64,000 bases of DNA from an uncultured Clostridia bacterium. GTDB lineage: Bacteria > Bacillota > Clostridia > Oscillospirales > Ruminococcaceae. A program made the translations under genes and the position numbers. Under the pieces are notes generated by a model. The model saw nothing but the letters and a program-made list of their open reading frames with translations, was not told the DNA's origin and searched no databases. How positions within the stretch are numbered: position 1 is the first letter of the stretch; each line of letters starts with the position of its first letter. The DNA lies in the NCBI GenBank assembly GCA_947627235.1, contig CANQVG010000001.1:86875-150874 (forward strand). Direction: 5' to 3'. Positions 50,862 through 62,962 of the stretch are shown one piece after another.

Positions 50862-50949
50862 TTTTCTCACCGTTTTGTTTATATCTGATGTATGCTATAT
50901 AATCCGAAACCTTTCCGGTAGCTTCAAATTTATTCCAGAGTTCGTCCAT
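50812..50949 (-). CDS. YqzL-like small protein overlapping recO
   Basis: 45 residues, starting ATG at 50949 and ending TGA at 50812, overlapping the start of recO by 50 nt in another frame. The sequence begins MDELWNKFEATGKVSDYIAY and matches the YqzL pattern (an ELWxxFExTGxxxxYxxY start) found between era and recO in many Firmicutes. Bacillus yqzL has the same location. The first half is family-like; the last 20 residues are basic and variable. The ribosome site (GGTG) is weak. The function is unknown. Confidence 0.72.
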   Translation of the reverse strand: MDELWNKFEATGKVSDYIAYIRYKQNGEKNADNVKRTGSEGAKPR

Positions 50950-51024
50950 TTTGACACCATACCTTTATGAAAATTTGTCACAAAAATATGGTGAGCACAA
51001 AATCTCGGAATATGAATGGAAAAA

Positions 51025-51924
51025 TCAGTCGCTCGAAAGCCCGAAATTTTTGATGAGCGCCTCACGGTTGCGCCAGTCTTCTTTTACCTTGACCCAAAGC
51101 TGCAAATTAGTCTTTATCATAAAGAATTTTTCAAGGTCTTTCCGAGCAAGAGTCCCCGCTCGCTTGAGCATAGACCCCTTTTTACCTATGATTATTCCCT
51201 TGTGCGATTCCCTTTCACAGTATATCGTCGCGGCGATATCGAGAACGGTTTCACCGTCCTTGGAATCGTGCTCGCTCATCGTATCTACTCCTATGGCTAT
51301 ACCGTGAGGTACCTCGTCGGTCAAAAGTTCGAGGAGCTTTTCTCGGATAATCTCAGACGCTATGACCCTCTCAGGCTGGTCGGTAAACTTTCCGTCGGGA
51401 AAGTAATGCGGACCTATGGCAGCGTATTTTTTAAGCTGCTCTAAAATTATGTCAAGACCGTCCTTTTTCAGCGCCGAAACGGGTATTACGGCGTCAAAAT
51501 CTCCGAGAGAAGCATACTCCGCGATAACAGGTATCAAGTCCTCTTTGTTATCAAATAGGTCGACTTTATTTATGATGAGAACCACAGGAGTATTCTTTGA
51601 AATCTTTCGCAGCAGAGCTTTCTCCTGCTCCCCTGCCCTTTTTTCGGCATCGACGACCAACAGCACGGCGTCAATAGAGCTTACCGAGCTGTCGATAGCC
51701 TTTATCATATGGGAAGCAAGCTTGTCTCTTTCACGAAGGATTCCCGGCGTGTCGATAAAAACAAGCTGGGTATCACCCTCGGTAAGAACGCCGGTAATTT
51801 TTGTGCGTGTGGTCTGCGGCTTTGAACTCACCGCAGCTATCTTCTCGCCGATAAGAGCGTTCAAAAGCGAGGACTTGCCCACATTTGGGCGCCCGAGAAT
51901 GGTTATAAATGCGCTTTTTGTCAT
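51025..51924 (-). CDS. era: GTPase Era
   Basis: Ribosome assembly GTPase acting on the 3' end of 16S rRNA. 299 residues: G1 GRPNVGKSS, G3 DTPG, G4 NKVD, then a KH domain (ICERESHKGIIIGKKGSMLK). AAGGA upstream. Follows ybeY by 4 nt on the minus strand. Confidence 0.97.
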   Translation of the reverse strand: MTKSAFITILGRPNVGKSSLLNALIGEKIAAVSSKPQTTRTKITGVLTEGDTQLVFIDTPGILRERDKLASHMIKAIDSSVSSIDAVLLVVDAEKRAGEQEKALLRKISKNTPVVLIINKVDLFDNKEDLIPVIAEYASLGDFDAVIPVSALKKDGLDIILEQLKKYAAIGPHYFPDGKFTDQPERVIASEIIREKLLELLTDEVPHGIAIGVDTMSEHDSKDGETVLDIAATIYCERESHKGIIIGKKGSMLKRAGTLARKDLEKFFMIKTNLQLWVKVKEDWRNREALIKNFGLSSD

Positions 51925-51928
51925 GTCA

Positions 51929-52399
51929 TCAATTCCTTGTCAGGCCGATTTTATTCAGTATTATTTTCTCGTGGACTCGCATAACGTCTCCATCAGATTC
52001 TTCAATGTGGTCGTAGCCCAAAAGGTGAAGCATAGAGTGAACGGTCAGAAAACCGACCTCACGCTCAAAGCTGTGACCGTACTCCTTTGACTGCATGTCC
52101 GCCCTTTCGAGGCAAATCACTATGTCCCCCAGAAGACGGCACCCGCTGTCGTAGTCGGTTTCGTAAACATTGTTTTGACCGAGTGGGAAAGAAAGAACGT
52201 CGGTTACGCGGTCGATTCCGCGAAAATCGCGGTTATACTCCCTTATTTTCCTGCTTCCGACGAGCGAAACGTCCACTGACGCGTCATCGTTAAAGTTTTC
52301 ACACTCCAGTGCGGTCTCGCAGCATTTCACAATGAGCTTTTTAATTTCGTCGGAAACTGCATATTTGCGCTGACGGTTATATATATTCACAACTGTCAT
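51929..52399 (-). CDS. ybeY: Endoribonuclease YbeY
   Basis: 156 residues with the zinc motif HSMLHLLGYDH near residue 122 and IREYNRDFRGIDRVTDVLSFP upstream of it. Processes 16S rRNA and joins ribosome quality control. Overlaps phoH by 4 nt (ATGA), so it is translationally coupled. Confidence 0.96.
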   Translation of the reverse strand: MTVVNIYNRQRKYAVSDEIKKLIVKCCETALECENFNDDASVDVSLVGSRKIREYNRDFRGIDRVTDVLSFPLGQNNVYETDYDSGCRLLGDIVICLERADMQSKEYGHSFEREVGFLTVHSMLHLLGYDHIEESDGDVMRVHEKIILNKIGLTRN

Positions 52400-53364
52400 T
52401 TGCGTCGCGCCCTTTCGCTGTTATACTGCTCATATGCCTTGACGATGTCCTGCACAAGCTTGTGACGGACAACGTCCTTTTCGGTGAAGTGGTTGATGCC
52501 GATGTCCTTAACATTTTTCAGTACCTTTACCGCCTCCACAAGTCCGGAATTTTTCGGGTTTGGCAGGTCTATCTGCGTGACATCGCCGGTTATTACCATT
52601 TTTGAGTTAAATCCTAAGCGTGTCAGGAACATCTTCATCTGCTCAGGAGAGGTGTTTTGCGCCTCATCAAGAATTATAAATGAGTCGTCGAGAGTTCTGC
52701 CGCGCATATAGGCGAGCGGCGCTACCTCTATAGACCCGCGCTCCTGAAGCCTTGTAAACGTCTCAGCGCCGAGCATCTCATACAGCGCATCGTAGAGCGG
52801 ACGCAGATACGGGTCGACCTTATTCTGCAAATCGCCCGGCAGAAAACCGAGCTTCTCTCCCGCTTCAACGGCGGGTCTGGTGAGTATAATTCTGTTTACG
52901 CTGTGGGCCTTAAACGAGCGCACCGCCATTGATACCGCCAAAAAAGTCTTACCTGTACCGGCGGGTCCGACGCCGAATGAAATCGTATTCGAATTTATAG
53001 AGTCGATATATTTTTTCTGACCCAATGTCTTCGGCTTGATTATTTTTCCGCTAACGGTGACGCATATTCCGCCGTCGGAAAGACCTGCAATTTCATCAGC
53101 GTCGCTCTCGTCAGCCATAGATATAAAGTATCTCACCTGTTGTTCGGTGATGCTCTCACCTCGCTCAGCTACTTTCAGAAGACCTTTTATGCAGGTATAT
53201 GCCCTCTCAACGTCTCTCTCGTTACCGGTTATTCTTATATCGCTTCCTCGTCCGAGAATGTCCACTCCGATTTCTGACTGTATTATTTTAATGTTCTCGT
53301 CATAGCTTCCGAACAAATTGAGCATTAAGTCAATATTCGTTACTACCACAGATTTTTCCGCCAT
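52396..53364 (-). CDS. phoH: PhoH family ATPase
   Basis: 322 residues: an N-terminal KH-like part and a PhoH ATPase domain with Walker A GPAGTGKT (about residue 135) and Walker B DSFIILDEAQNTSPEQM. Likely RNA-related, as it is co-operonic with ybeY and era. AAAGGAT site. It has its own promoter. Confidence 0.94.
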   Translation of the reverse strand: MAEKSVVVTNIDLMLNLFGSYDENIKIIQSEIGVDILGRGSDIRITGNERDVERAYTCIKGLLKVAERGESITEQQVRYFISMADESDADEIAGLSDGGICVTVSGKIIKPKTLGQKKYIDSINSNTISFGVGPAGTGKTFLAVSMAVRSFKAHSVNRIILTRPAVEAGEKLGFLPGDLQNKVDPYLRPLYDALYEMLGAETFTRLQERGSIEVAPLAYMRGRTLDDSFIILDEAQNTSPEQMKMFLTRLGFNSKMVITGDVTQIDLPNPKNSGLVEAVKVLKNVKDIGINHFTEKDVVRHKLVQDIVKAYEQYNSERARRK

Positions 53365-53413
53365 TTATAATATCCTTTCGTTTAAACTTCCATGTCTGAA
53401 ACACTTTTTTATT

Positions 53414-53442
53414 ATTATAGCAGAAGCCGCCTGATAATTCAA
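53414..53442 (-). promoter_or_regulatory. Sigma-A promoter of phoH-ybeY-era-recO-mutS2
   Basis: Minus strand TTGAAT (53442-53437), 17-nt spacer, TATAAT (53419-53414). Confidence 0.85.
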
Positions 53443-53461
53443 TATCCTGCGGCATAAAAAC

Positions 53462-54628
53462 TTATTTTATATATATTTCCGAAGGTATACCTATTTCGCC
53501 TTCAAGCGTATATGTAACGTCCAGAGATACTCCGTCATCGGTCTGCACTTCGCTTACGTTTCTTTCAATAACTGTGACGTCTTTTAGAATTTCGCTTTCA
53601 TAATTTTTTAGTTTTGAATAAAGAGATTGCAGTGCCTCAGCGGTTGAGTAGGACACTACGTCTTTAATGCGCTCGGTATATTCCTTTTGCGTTACTGATA
53701 CAGGTAGAGTAAGACCCAAGAATTTTATCGGCGTAGTACTGCTTTTTATAGAATATTCCGCGTCGTTTTTGAGGATATCTCCCGGAAGCGGAATTTCAAG
53801 CTCAAAAAGATTCAGGCTTCGGCGGTAAAATTTGTCTCCGTCAACTGTGGTTTCTTCGACATAAGGCTGATATAAATTTATGTTTTCCTCATACCTTCCG
53901 GTTATTCTCGCATAGGAATGGTAGTATTTCGGAAAGCCCTCTCTGCGCTCTATTCTGCCGTTTACAAGCGTTTGACCTTTGTAAACCGCGTCCCCTATTA
54001 AAACGCTGAGCTGTCCCACCATAACCTCGGCGCCGACCACTACAGCATCGCGTGACGCTACTATATCGCAGGGTATACGCCGGTTTTCAGACGCTGGCTT
54101 AAGAGTCGGCGAGCCTATGTTTACGTAAACTACCGAACCGATATTTCCTATCGACGCCCACGCTACGTTATCGGATGAGGCAAAAAGCTTGTTCGCCAGT
54201 TTGAAGTAATTGAGCGAAGGAATATATGCGCCTGCTCGAAGCCCTTCCTCCCTAAGGATTGACCTGACTTCGCTGATTACCGATTCGTCGCTGATGCCCG
54301 TAACTTCTATTTTCATAACCGTATTTGAAAGCAGGAAAATAATTACAGCCGAAATAACTGCCCCGAATAAGAGTCCGTACCGCCTGAAATATCTTCTAAG
54401 CGTATATATTATTCCCTTTCGTTCAATTACGTCGCATATACAGTCCGATTTTTCACAGAGCGATGTCACTCTTTTTTCAAATCTTCCCGATGTCGTAAGA
54501 TAAAGCGAGTCGGATTTGGTGTAAAGTGAAATTACTTTGCAGCATTTGTAGAGCTTTTCTGTCAGAAGCGAGACGTCAAAGCCGTCGATTTTAAAGGAAA
54601 CTTTGCCAAAAATCAGGCTTTCAATCAT
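53462..54628 (-). CDS. yqfD: Sporulation protein YqfD
   Basis: 388 residues. One membrane helix (about 82-105, GLLFGAVISAVIIFLLSN), then an outer POTRA-like region (MKIEVTGISDESVISEVRSILREEGLRAGAYI) and beta-rich tail. Family members are mother-cell membrane proteins of sporulation. It overlaps yqfC by 8 nt. Confidence 0.93.
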   Translation of the reverse strand: MIESLIFGKVSFKIDGFDVSLLTEKLYKCCKVISLYTKSDSLYLTTSGRFEKRVTSLCEKSDCICDVIERKGIIYTLRRYFRRYGLLFGAVISAVIIFLLSNTVMKIEVTGISDESVISEVRSILREEGLRAGAYIPSLNYFKLANKLFASSDNVAWASIGNIGSVVYVNIGSPTLKPASENRRIPCDIVASRDAVVVGAEVMVGQLSVLIGDAVYKGQTLVNGRIERREGFPKYYHSYARITGRYEENINLYQPYVEETTVDGDKFYRRSLNLFELEIPLPGDILKNDAEYSIKSSTTPIKFLGLTLPVSVTQKEYTERIKDVVSYSTAEALQSLYSKLKNYESEILKDVTVIERNVSEVQTDDGVSLDVTYTLEGEIGIPSEIYIK

Positions 54629-54899
54629 TTTTTACACCTGCCTTGCTCTCAAACTCAAGCGAAGTTATCTTTCCGCTTATTCTTACGATTCCTTCCTTAA
54701 AGCTTGACATTCTGAGCTCTTCGCCCCATACAAATATATCGCCTTCTTTTGTCTTTACACGTGCCAGAATTTCGTTACATTCATACACATGAGTTACGTT
54801 TTCGATAATCACATTCCGACCGCCTGCAACAGTGACATATACCTCAGTGAACGTTGCGGCTTTAGCCTGCTCCCGAAGCTTTTTCCATACTTCCGACAT
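54621..54899 (-). CDS. yqfC: Sporulation protein YqfC
   Basis: 92 residues from ATG 54899 (GGGGGAG 9 nt upstream); an earlier ATG at 54926 has no site. Core NVIIENVTHVYECNEILARVKTKEGDIFVWGEELRM is typical. Partner of YqfD in the engulfment/mother-cell programme. No clear sigma-A promoter; in Bacillus it is sigma-E controlled. Confidence 0.92.
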   Translation of the reverse strand: MSEVWKKLREQAKAATFTEVYVTVAGGRNVIIENVTHVYECNEILARVKTKEGDIFVWGEELRMSSFKEGIVRISGKITSLEFESKAGVKND

Positions 54900-54944
54900 A
54901 TATTGCTGCTCCCCCAAACAAATCAAAAATCGCCTCGGTAAATT

Positions 54945-54971
54945 ATACTCGTCTTCGGCTCAGCATAGAAT
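54945..54971 (+). promoter_or_regulatory. Possible sigma-E promoter for ylbJ
   Basis: ATACT (54945-54949), 14 nt, CATAGAAT (54964-54971); the -10 differs from CATACAAT by one base. Weak -35. Bacillus ylbJ is sigma-E dependent. Confidence 0.35.
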
Positions 54972-55006
54972 TTTTAAGACAAACTATTTGACTTGAGGTG
55001 ATTTCA

Positions 55007-56026
55007 TTGAGGAAAAAGCTGTCGGATATACTCGTAACAGTTGCCCTTTGCGCAGTGGGAGTAATGCTGATTTTAAAACAGGAAATAGTATCCGAAGCCG
55101 TTATTTCTGCGGTTAAGGTATGTGTATACCGCATAATACCGTCTCTCTTTGCGATGACAGCCGTGTCAACGGCAATATCAAAAAGCGGTATTATATCTGG
55201 CATTATGCGTTTTAAAAGACTTGACGCAAATATTCTGACCGCGTTTATTTTTGGAAACATCGGAGGCTATCCCATCGGGGCAAAGCTTCTGAGCGAAATG
55301 GTGAGCGACGGAAGAATATCGTGTGAAGATGCCGAGGATGCCATATGCTTTTGCTACGGCTGCGGACCGGCTTTTGCTGCGGGAGTAGTTGGAACTGCGG
55401 TTTTCGGGAACATCGAGTACGGCATAGCTGCGCTTGCTGCGGTCATACTTGCGAATGCAACTATGTATGCAGTATATTTGATAAAACATAAAAGCGCGTC
55501 AAGTCATATGGCTTTACAGACGCAGGGCTTTTCCACAAAGCTTATGACCGACAGCGTCAGTTCGGCGTCCGGAGCTATGGTTGGCATATGCTCAATGATA
55601 GTGTTTTTTTCGGTCTTGAAAGCAATTCTTTTTTCCTGCTTTCCGAAGCTGTCGGAATTAAGATACTTGGCTTCCGTACTTGAAATATCAAATATATCTT
55701 CTCTTTCAGCGCGACAAGGTGTTTCACTTGTCACGGTTGCACTGCTTCTCAACTTTGGAGGTGTGTGCGTTATACTCCAGATTTTTGCAATCGTGAACGG
55801 AAACTTCAGACTCGGAAAGTTTTGTTTGTCAAGAATTACGGCTCTCATACTCACAGGCGGATACGCCATATTGATACGGAAGCTGTTAAGCCGAATGGGC
55901 ATAGAAGCTGCCGCGGCAGAAAAAATAAGGCTGAGCCAAAGCTCAAGCCTTATTCCGATTATATGCGTTGCCGCGATGGTTTTCATAACGCTAAGTGAGC
56001 AGAAAAAAGGTGGCGTCAACCGTTGA
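55007..56026 (+). CDS. ylbJ: Sporulation integral membrane protein YlbJ
   Basis: 339 residues, TTG start at 55007 with GAGGTG 7 nt upstream (a GTG at 54998 overlaps that site). About eight membrane helices, nucleoside-recognition (GATE)-like domains, with FIFGNIGGYPIGAKLLSEMV and CYGCGPAFAAGVVG typical of YlbJ. A mother-cell protein needed for heat-resistant spores in Bacillus. Its end overlaps the convergent gatB end by 11 nt. Confidence 0.9.
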   Translation: MRKKLSDILVTVALCAVGVMLILKQEIVSEAVISAVKVCVYRIIPSLFAMTAVSTAISKSGIISGIMRFKRLDANILTAFIFGNIGGYPIGAKLLSEMVSDGRISCEDAEDAICFCYGCGPAFAAGVVGTAVFGNIEYGIAALAAVILANATMYAVYLIKHKSASSHMALQTQGFSTKLMTDSVSSASGAMVGICSMIVFFSVLKAILFSCFPKLSELRYLASVLEISNISSLSARQGVSLVTVALLLNFGGVCVILQIFAIVNGNFRLGKFCLSRITALILTGGYAILIRKLLSRMGIEAAAAEKIRLSQSSSLIPIICVAAMVFITLSEQKKGGVNR

Positions 56027-57455
56027 TTTTCGAGAGGATTATCTCCTTCATTTTCCCCGGGTTTGCACGTCCTTTAGAAGCTTTCATGCATTGACCGACA
56101 AGGTAGCCGAGCGCGTTGGTCTTACCGTTAAGATAGTCGCTTACCGACTTTTCGTTCGCCTTAAGAACATCGTCGGCGATGGCCTCAAGAGCTGAATCGT
56201 CGGAAACCTGAGCAAGTCCTTTTTCCTCGATAATTTTCTGAATATCGGCGTCCTCTTTGACGATTATGTCAAACACGGTCTTTCCTGCTGCAGTTGATAT
56301 CTTCCCGCTGTCGATAAGACCTATAAGCTCCGACATTTTTTCCGGCGTAAGCTTTGTTTCCTCAATGGCGGTTCCATCGTTCATAAACTTGGATATCTCG
56401 CCGAGAATCCAATTTGAAAGCAGCTTCGGGGCATTGCAGCCGGCTTCGATGCATTTTTCAAAGAAAGCCGACTTTTCCACAACGTCGACAATCATAGCGG
56501 CGTCGTAATGGCTCAGACCGTAGTCCCGTACATATCGCATTATCTTGGCGTTGGGGAGCTCGGGAAGCGTTCTCTTTAGCTCGTCGACCTTTTCATGCGG
56601 TACTACTATGGTGAGAAGGTCGGGTTCCGGGAAGTAGCGATAATCCTGCGCGTCCTCCTTGGTTCGCATCGAAACGCTTATACCCTTCTGGTCGTCCCAA
56701 CGGCGTGTCTCCTGAACTACCGTTCCACCCGATTCGAGTATCTCTATCTGGCGGTTTGCCTCGTAGTCGATTCCCCTGACCGCAGCTGAAAAGCTGTTGA
56801 CATTTTTCATTTCACAGCGCGTTCCGAATGGCTCGCCGGGCTTGTGTACCGAGACGTTTACGTCGCAGCGAATCGAGCCTTCCTGCATCTTACAGTCGGA
56901 AATGTCGATATATTTAAGTATTGAGCGGATAGTTTCGAGGTAGGCTTTTGCCTCGTCGGAGCCTCGCATATCCGGGCGTGAAACTATCTCAATAAGCGGA
57001 ACGCCACAGCGGTTAAAGTCGACAAGCGAGCCGTCAAATTTATCGGAATGGAGAAGCTTTCCGGCGTCCTCCTCAATATGGATTCTCTCAACGCCTATGC
57101 GCTTGACCTCGCCGCCGTCCATAATCACGTCGAGGTAGCCGTCGGCACAGAGCGGAATATCAGCCTGCGAAATCTGATATGACTTTGGCAGGTCCGGGTA
57201 GAAATAATTCTTGCGGTCCTGCTTGCAGATGCGGTTGATTTTACAGTTGAGCGCGTGACCCATTTTTATTGCATATTCAACGACTTTTTCGTTCAGCGTG
57301 GGCAAAGTTCCCGGCATACCGAGACATATCGGGCAGACCTGAGTGTTTACCTCAAGACCGAATGAATTGCGGCAACTGCAATAAATCTTTGTCTTTGTAT
57401 TGAGTTCGGCGTGGACCTCAAGTCCAACGACGACTTCATATCCTTTTATCATCAT
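56016..57455 (-). CDS. gatB: Asp/Glu-tRNA amidotransferase subunit B
   Basis: 479 residues: kinase domain opening VVVGLEVHAELNTKTKIYCSC, zinc cysteines (CSC, CPIC), EDAGKL and a C-terminal YqeY domain. Activates Glu-tRNA(Gln) or Asp-tRNA(Asn). GGGAGG site. Last gene of gatC-gatA-gatB. Confidence 0.97.
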   Translation of the reverse strand: MMIKGYEVVVGLEVHAELNTKTKIYCSCRNSFGLEVNTQVCPICLGMPGTLPTLNEKVVEYAIKMGHALNCKINRICKQDRKNYFYPDLPKSYQISQADIPLCADGYLDVIMDGGEVKRIGVERIHIEEDAGKLLHSDKFDGSLVDFNRCGVPLIEIVSRPDMRGSDEAKAYLETIRSILKYIDISDCKMQEGSIRCDVNVSVHKPGEPFGTRCEMKNVNSFSAAVRGIDYEANRQIEILESGGTVVQETRRWDDQKGISVSMRTKEDAQDYRYFPEPDLLTIVVPHEKVDELKRTLPELPNAKIMRYVRDYGLSHYDAAMIVDVVEKSAFFEKCIEAGCNAPKLLSNWILGEISKFMNDGTAIEETKLTPEKMSELIGLIDSGKISTAAGKTVFDIIVKEDADIQKIIEEKGLAQVSDDSALEAIADDVLKANEKSVSDYLNGKTNALGYLVGQCMKASKGRANPGKMKEIILSKING

Positions 57456-57468
57456 ATCGGTTCCTCCC

Positions 57469-58926
57469 TCAGATGGCCGGCTTTCTGAAGCCGCCGAAAG
57501 AGCATTCGTGCGCCAAAGCTGCGTTGAGAATTGTCTGCTCGTCGAATTTTCTGCCGATTATCTGCATACCGTACGGAAGACCGCTTTCGGAATATCCGCA
57601 CGGCACGCTTACAGCCGGCAGACCCGCAATATTTACGGTGACGGTGCAGATGTCGGCGGCGTACATAGCGAGCGGGTCCAAAACTCGTTCGCCTATTTTG
57701 AACGCCTCCGACGGCGAGGTCGGGGTGACTATGACGTCAACGCTGTTAAAGGCGTCGTCAAATTCCTGCTGTATGCGCTTTTGCAAAAGCTTTGCCTTTT
57801 TGTAGTAGGCGTCGAAGTAGCCCGAGCTGAGAACAAAGGTGCCGAGCATAATTCTGCGCTTTACCTCGCGCCCAAAGCCCTCGCTGCGGGTTCTTTCGTA
57901 CATATCAATCAGACCGTCGCAGTCCTTGGCGCGGTAGCCGTACTTTACGCCGTCGAAGCGCGCAAGATTAGAAGAAGCTTCTGCGCAGGCGATGATATAG
58001 TAAGCCGAGAGAGCGTATTTTGTTGACGGAAGCGAAATGGGAATTACCTTCGCTCCCCTCTTTTCAAGCTCTTTGACGCTTCTCATGACGGCTTCCGTGA
58101 CGCCGGGCTTTACGCCCCTTTCGTAATATTCGGAGGGTATCCCGATTTTAAGTCCCGAAATATCGTCGTTCAGACCGTCGTAAAGCGACGGATAGCTTCT
58201 GTGAGCGCTCGTTGCGTCCATACTGTCATGTCCTTGGATTTCGTCCTGCAATAGCGCGGCATCCCTAACACAGCGTCCGAAAACGCCTATCTGGTCGAGC
58301 GAAGACGCAAACGCAACAAGACCGTATCGAGAAACACTGCCGTAGGTCGGCTTTAAACCGACTACGCCGCAGAGCGACGCCGGCTGACGGATAGAGCCTC
58401 CGGTATCGGAGCCGAGCGCTATAACAGCTTCGCCGCAAGCTACTGCGGCAGCCGAGCCGCCCGACGAACCACCCGGTACACAGTCGTTGTCAAAGGGGTT
58501 TCGGGTGGTTTTAAAATAGGAATTTTCGGTTGAGGAACCCATAGCAAACTCGTCCATATTGAGTTTTCCCGAAATCACGCAGCCCGCGTCGGCGAGCTTG
58601 TCCATAACGGTAGCGTTGAAGACGGGAACATAGTTTTCAAGCATCTTTGAGGCACAGGTGGTGGGAATTCCTTTTGTCGAGATATTGTCCTTGATGCCGA
58701 CAGGGATACCGGCGAGTCTGGACGCCGCCTTGCCGGAAGCGATAAGGTGGTCCGCCCTGTCCGCCATTTTAAGGGACATCTCACGGTCTGTATAGATATA
58801 GGCGTTTACCTTTCCGTCGACCTCCTCCGCCCTGCAAAGAACGGATTCTGTGAGTTCGCGGGAGGAAATCTTTTTTGCTCTGAGCATCTCAGAAAGCTCA
58901 TAGGCGCTGTATTCATAAAGCTTCAT
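57469..58926 (-). CDS. gatA: Asp/Glu-tRNA amidotransferase subunit A
   Basis: 485 residues from ATG 58926 (GGAGGAG 6 nt upstream). Amidase signature with catalytic Lys in [14 protein letters not shown] and Ser-cis-Ser-Ser in [12 protein letters not shown] and [13 protein letters not shown]. Releases ammonia from glutamine or asparagine for GatB. Thirteen nt separate it from gatB. Confidence 0.97.
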   Translation of the reverse strand: MKLYEYSAYELSEMLRAKKISSRELTESVLCRAEEVDGKVNAYIYTDREMSLKMADRADHLIASGKAASRLAGIPVGIKDNISTKGIPTTCASKMLENYVPVFNATVMDKLADAGCVISGKLNMDEFAMGSSTENSYFKTTRNPFDNDCVPGGSSGGSAAAVACGEAVIALGSDTGGSIRQPASLCGVVGLKPTYGSVSRYGLVAFASSLDQIGVFGRCVRDAALLQDEIQGHDSMDATSAHRSYPSLYDGLNDDISGLKIGIPSEYYERGVKPGVTEAVMRSVKELEKRGAKVIPISLPSTKYALSAYYIIACAEASSNLARFDGVKYGYRAKDCDGLIDMYERTRSEGFGREVKRRIMLGTFVLSSGYFDAYYKKAKLLQKRIQQEFDDAFNSVDVIVTPTSPSEAFKIGERVLDPLAMYAADICTVTVNIAGLPAVSVPCGYSESGLPYGMQIIGRKFDEQTILNAALAHECSFGGFRKPAI

Positions 58927-58940
58927 ACGCTGCTCCTCCT

Positions 58941-59210
58941 TCACTCAACTGTCTTGGGTACGACGACGCACCCCGCAACGACCTTGGGGGCATTTTTCAG
59001 TATTTCGTCGCGTGGAATTTTTTCAGAGACCGTCTCGTCGCTTCTTAAGGTCATTGCGTTGTCCGGGTCGACGGTAAGCTCGTCCTCAATATCCGGCATT
59101 GCTTCAACCATAGCAATAATGTCTGACATTTCCTTTTCGTATCCCGCAAGCTCGTCGTCCGAAATTCTCAGCCGCGAAAGCTTTGCTATATGCCTGATGT
59201 CAATATCCAT
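58941..59210 (-). CDS. gatC: Asp/Glu-tRNA amidotransferase subunit C
   Basis: 89 residues, [20 protein letters not shown] at the start and LRSDETVSE in the middle are diagnostic. Stabilises the GatAB complex. CGGAGG site. Confidence 0.95.
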   Translation of the reverse strand: MDIDIRHIAKLSRLRISDDELAGYEKEMSDIIAMVEAMPDIEDELTVDPDNAMTLRSDETVSEKIPRDEILKNAPKVVAGCVVVPKTVE

Positions 59211-59239
59211 AATTATCCTCCGAAATAAAATTTGGAATA

Positions 59240-61887
<2,648 letters not shown>

Positions 61888-61896
61888 TTTATCACC

Positions 61897-61930
61897 CCGC
61901 CCTGATGATATTCTATGTTCATCAGGGCGG
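61897..61930 (-). promoter_or_regulatory. Perfect hairpin at the yunB ribosome site
   Basis: Stem CCGCCCTGATGA / TCATCAGGGCGG, 10-nt loop. On the minus strand its last G residues merge with the GGGGTG of yunB; there is no T run, so it may be a translational element or a transcript-end structure for the transketolase operon. Confidence 0.55.
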
Positions 61931-61948
61931 AAAAGTGAATAAAATCCT

Positions 61949-62896
61949 TTATTTCTCTGCTAAAGCTTTCTTTACGGTCGCGACAATATTTTCGCTGCAA
62001 AGACCAAATTCTTTGAGGAGGTCAGCGGCGGGACCTGAATGTCCGAACACGTCGTTTACACCTATCTTAACTACCTTGACGGGACACTCTTCGCAAACTG
62101 CGTCGCATACGGCTGAGCCGAGACCGCCGATAATGCTGTGCTCCTCGGCGGTGACTATGAGACCTGTCTCCTTAGCGGCTTTTACTACAAGCTCCTTGTC
62201 AAGAGGCTTGATGGTGTGAATATTTATGACTCTTGCGCTGATGCCGTCATTTTTAAGCTCCTCGGCAGCTTTTATTGCCTCGTAGACCATAAGACCGGTC
62301 GCGATAATTGTTACGTCGCTGCCGTCGGTAAGCTGCTCGCCCTTGCCGATTTCAAATTTATAGGTAGTCTTGTCGTGGAAGATCGGCACGGCAAGCCTTC
62401 CGAAACGAATGTAAACGGGTCCGTCGTGCAAAATCGCCGCTTCAACTGCGGCTCTTGCTTCAACGTCGTCGGCAGGGTTGATAACGGTCATACCCGGAAT
62501 GGTTCTCATAAGAGCGATATCCTCGTTGCACTGATGTGATGCGCCGTCCTCTCCGACGGAGATACCCGCGTGAGTCGCTCCGATTTTAACGTTGAGATGA
62601 GGATATCCTATCGAGTTGCGGACAATTTCATAAGCTCTGCCGGCCGCGAACATCGCAAACGAGGACGCAAAAGGAATTTTACCGGTGGTTGAAAGACCCG
62701 CAGCAATACCCATCATATTTGCTTCGGCTATGCCGCAGTCGATATGACGGTCGGGAAACTTTTTCTTGAATATACCTGTCTTGGTCGCACCCGCGAGGTC
62801 GGCGTCGAGAACATAGAGATTCTCATACTTATCGCCGAGCTCGGCAAGAGCCTCGCCGTAGCTTTCGCGGGTTGCCTTTTTAACTAAATCTGCCAT
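61949..62896 (-). CDS. Transketolase, C-terminal subunit
   Basis: 315 residues: pyrimidine-binding domain (DADLAGATKTGIF, CGIAEANMMGIAAGLS with the catalytic Glu, GISVGEDGASHQ) and the C-terminal domain. Works with the N-terminal subunit gene just upstream, in the pentose phosphate pathway. AAAGGAT site. Confidence 0.95.
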   Translation of the reverse strand: MADLVKKATRESYGEALAELGDKYENLYVLDADLAGATKTGIFKKKFPDRHIDCGIAEANMMGIAAGLSTTGKIPFASSFAMFAAGRAYEIVRNSIGYPHLNVKIGATHAGISVGEDGASHQCNEDIALMRTIPGMTVINPADDVEARAAVEAAILHDGPVYIRFGRLAVPIFHDKTTYKFEIGKGEQLTDGSDVTIIATGLMVYEAIKAAEELKNDGISARVINIHTIKPLDKELVVKAAKETGLIVTAEEHSIIGGLGSAVCDAVCEECPVKVVKIGVNDVFGHSGPAADLLKEFGLCSENIVATVKKALAEK

Positions 62897-62932
62897 ATAT
62901 ACTATCCTTTCCTTATAATATGAAGTCAGAGA

Positions 62933-62962
62933 CTGAAAACACTTAAAGTGATAAGTTTTCAG
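62933..62962 (-). repeat. Inverted repeat at the end of the transketolase N gene
   Basis: CTGAAAAC / GTTTTCAG (8 bp, 14-nt loop) overlapping the stop codon region between the two transketolase genes. Possible RNA hairpin between subunits. Confidence 0.35.
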
